DNA of 40,000 nt. It comes from Chrysomallon squamiferum (lineage: Eukaryota > Mollusca > Gastropoda > Neomphalida > Peltospiridae). Numbering within the stretch: position 1 is the first letter of the stretch; each line of letters starts with the position of its first letter. Made by a program: the position numbers and the translations under genes. This document shows positions 37,558-40,000 of the stretch, one piece after another. The stretch spans positions 21,417,822 to 21,457,821 of the forward strand of contig CM022671.1 of the NCBI GenBank assembly GCA_012295275.1, given 5' to 3'. Below the pieces are notes generated by a model that was given only the letters and a program-made list of their open reading frames with translations, was not told the origin of the DNA and ran no database searches.

Positions 37558-40000
37558 CTTGACAGTTGATAATTTATTTTGGTTTTTTTATTCAGTACAG
37601 TGTTGTTCGTGAAGGATTTCAGCATCTTTCAGATAGCTGACTTCATAATAATGCATTTTGAAATGTTAACAGATAAAAAGCTGCACATGTATATACATTC
37701 TGCAACAGATTACAGAGCTAAACTTCATCAACATCTTTGGTATTTTTGAACTGAAACATGGACAACATTTCTATTAAATGGACATAATATGAAAATAATC
37801 ATTTCATAATTATTTCTTATTTTAAAAAAGAATAATTATTATCTTCATGTAAAAATGTCTTTAAGACAATATTTCTATTTGTAGTGGTTACCAATTCCTG
37901 TCATTTTGTATTAAAATCATCTGATGTAATCCATTAAAATATGTTTGTATCATGTTCTGAATAAAATCTTTAAATAATAGTTTGGCTGTTTATTGTTTGT
38001 ATTAATATATTTTAGGATATATATTTTCTTTTCTTTTTCCTTTTCCAATGTGTAATAAAAAAAAAAATAATAATACTTTTCTATACACTATTCTGTTAAT
38101 TGCATTTTTGTAAGTTCATTATGTTGTAGGTATCACTGCATTTTATAGGAATATAAACAAACACTTTTTTTTTTCTTGTTTTAATGTAGGAGAAATGATT
38201 GGTACTATTTATGACTTCATTAATACATTCATTTAATTTAAAATAGATAAATATTTTCCTAATAAAGATTGTATAAAACATACATAAGAGTTGTTTCATC
38301 TTAGAATCAATCCTGGATCTTTTTGATATTAGACTTCTCCTGTCAGTGGGAAGATGTGAAAAACAACAACTCATCTTTTGGTTAAGAGTAGTCTGGCAGT
38401 TGAGTTCATCTCTAAATGTGTAAGATATTGGAAACTGATTAAGTAGGAACAACAAATTTATTTCAGTCTATTCTTTACAAAAATAAATATATTCTCAAGG
38501 CAGTAGAATCCTATTAGTATAATTTGAACTGAATTTTTTTTTTATTTTTTTTTTTTAAGAAAAGAATATTGATACAGATTAAGAATTATGTGAAGGAATA
38601 TTAAACAATTTTATTTTATTTATTTATTTAATTATTATTATTATTATGTATTTCTTTTCTCTTTTTAATTTTTATTTGACACGCGCATAGACACAAACAC
38701 TGTGATTTCTGGTTTGAAGATACACTATCAGTTTTCTACGAATTTATTCATCCAGAGTGCAGTTTCACTTTTCGATGCGCTGTTTATATTTACCGAAATT
38801 AGTAACACTGGTGGTGTCCTCCAATCACAAGGAGGAATATACAAAAACAAAAACGAAATCTTAATATTGAGGAAGCTTATACCAATTATAACTTTGGGGT
38901 ACAATCTCTTTAATAAAATGAAACCATTATGGTTATATGTTGTGTGATTTTTGCAGTTAATTGTTTAATGAATGGAGGCTGACCAGAAAACTCTTATACG
39001 GTAAGATCATTAATATCTTTAGATTATTGTTCACCTTCAAAGTATAGATCCAAATTGATTGTATCATTGTTTATGTTTAAACTTTTACTTGACATAGGTT
39101 TGTAATACAATTTTAAAAATATTATTTTCAAAAACATTATATATCATTAGAAAGAGAAAACAATGCATATTAAAATGACACCAATATCTCTTTGATGGCA
39201 CTGATATGAAAAATATTACAGAGAAATTGTGGTTCGTTTCTGTCATTTTGCAACATTATGAACATATATAATAATATAGTTTTAATCCAGTATACATGTA
39301 TTATATATCAAAAAGAAGCTTCTGGTGATTTCTGAAGCTGTATAGTATTTTTAAGCAAGTTGCTAATACTCCTAAAATTTAATTAATTAATCTCACTATT
39401 TAATTCAAACGCACCTGATGTCTTACTTATGTAACTCTCAAAAACTCAATATAAATTAAAACGATATACAAAAGATTATTTTTCAAGACTGATAAATTAA
39501 AGGGGCCTTTACATATTCAAGCATTTTGCTAACATTTATTTACTTTTTATTTATTTTTTTACCAGTTAATTATTACCAAAAATTAGTGTTAATTTGCCTT
39601 ATGCATTCATTACATAGATTTAAAGTTTCATAAAAATCAAATCAGTGTGCATGAATTACATCTGAAAATAGAGTTTTTGATAGGTTTATAAGCATCATAC
39701 CACATATTCCTTGCATTATACAACATAAAAATACTTGATCACTCAATACAGTAAACGAAGCATCGAATTTGTAAGACATCGGCTGTGGCCGTGTCATTTT
39801 CATTTGGGTCATTTGCTGTTAACACCACTCATTTTGGTATCCAAAAATAACTATCTGCTACCCTAAATATTTTTATGAAAATTTGGCAGACTATGAGAGA
39901 GAAATGCATAATTTGTAATTTGTATATGATTTGAACTTATTAAAGTCTCAAGTAAGATTTCTTTGGACACCTGACGAACATATTGCCAGTTGATTCGCTG
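37558..40000. other. Intergenic right end, AT-rich
   Basis: No conserved exon is recognised. Open frames at 38096-38455 (minus) and 38702-38947 (plus) show no known domain. There are poly(T) runs near 38165 and 38540 and an ATT run near 38630-38645. Confidence 0.45.
38972..39000 (+). CDS. Possible first coding exon of a downstream gene
   Basis: An ATG at 38972 opens MEADQKTLI plus two bases of the next codon and then meets a strong GTAAGA donor at 39001. The codons look gene-like, but nothing after it in the window could be joined with confidence. It may be the start of a gene that continues to the right. The function is unknown. Confidence 0.25.

Overview
This looks like nuclear DNA from an AT-rich invertebrate animal, most likely a lophotrochozoan and perhaps a mollusc. 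The reasons are intron-containing genes with GT-AG junctions, animal protein families close to their human orthologues (FAM185A, PTRHD1, UXT, DHRS7B, EMC3, caveolin), and very dense simple repeats. The species cannot be named from the sequence. No prokaryotic, viral or CRISPR features were seen.

Left part (about 1-18,000): a tandem caveolin cluster, all on the minus strand. Three core exons (7698-8030, 12779-13114, 16847-17179) each encode the caveolin signature, the scaffolding-like segment, the intramembrane hairpin and the C-terminus. Six short first exons each encode an N-terminal peptide built around RDPNxLN (ATGs at 3340, 4503, 10001, 11178, 13920 and 17902). All first-exon donors and core acceptors are phase 0, so any first exon can join any core in frame. 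Two first exons (3340 and 4503) have no core in the window, and two (10001 and 11178) sit before a single core. The predicted proteins are about 129-131 residues and unusually rich in cysteine. The space between exons is full of (CT/GA)n, (AAT)n, (GTA)n, (CA)n and poly(T) tracts.

Middle (about 17,900-25,000): about 7 kb without a recognisable gene. It holds repeats and two small CpG-richer patches.

Right part (25,086-37,540): a compact block of five conserved genes. FAM185A is on the plus strand with 7 exons. UXT (minus, 5 exons) is followed after only 5 nt by the single-exon PTRHD1 (minus), which looks like a dicistronic unit. DHRS7B (plus, no intron in the coding region) starts 338 bp from the UXT start in divergent orientation. 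EMC3 is on the plus strand with 7 exons. The five do not form one pathway. They cover a probable mitochondrial-type beta-repeat protein, a prefoldin-like protein, a peptidyl-tRNA hydrolase-like protein, an ER/peroxisome lipid reductase and an ER membrane insertase subunit.

Right end (37,541-40,000): mostly AT-rich and intergenic, with one weak candidate first exon at 38,972.
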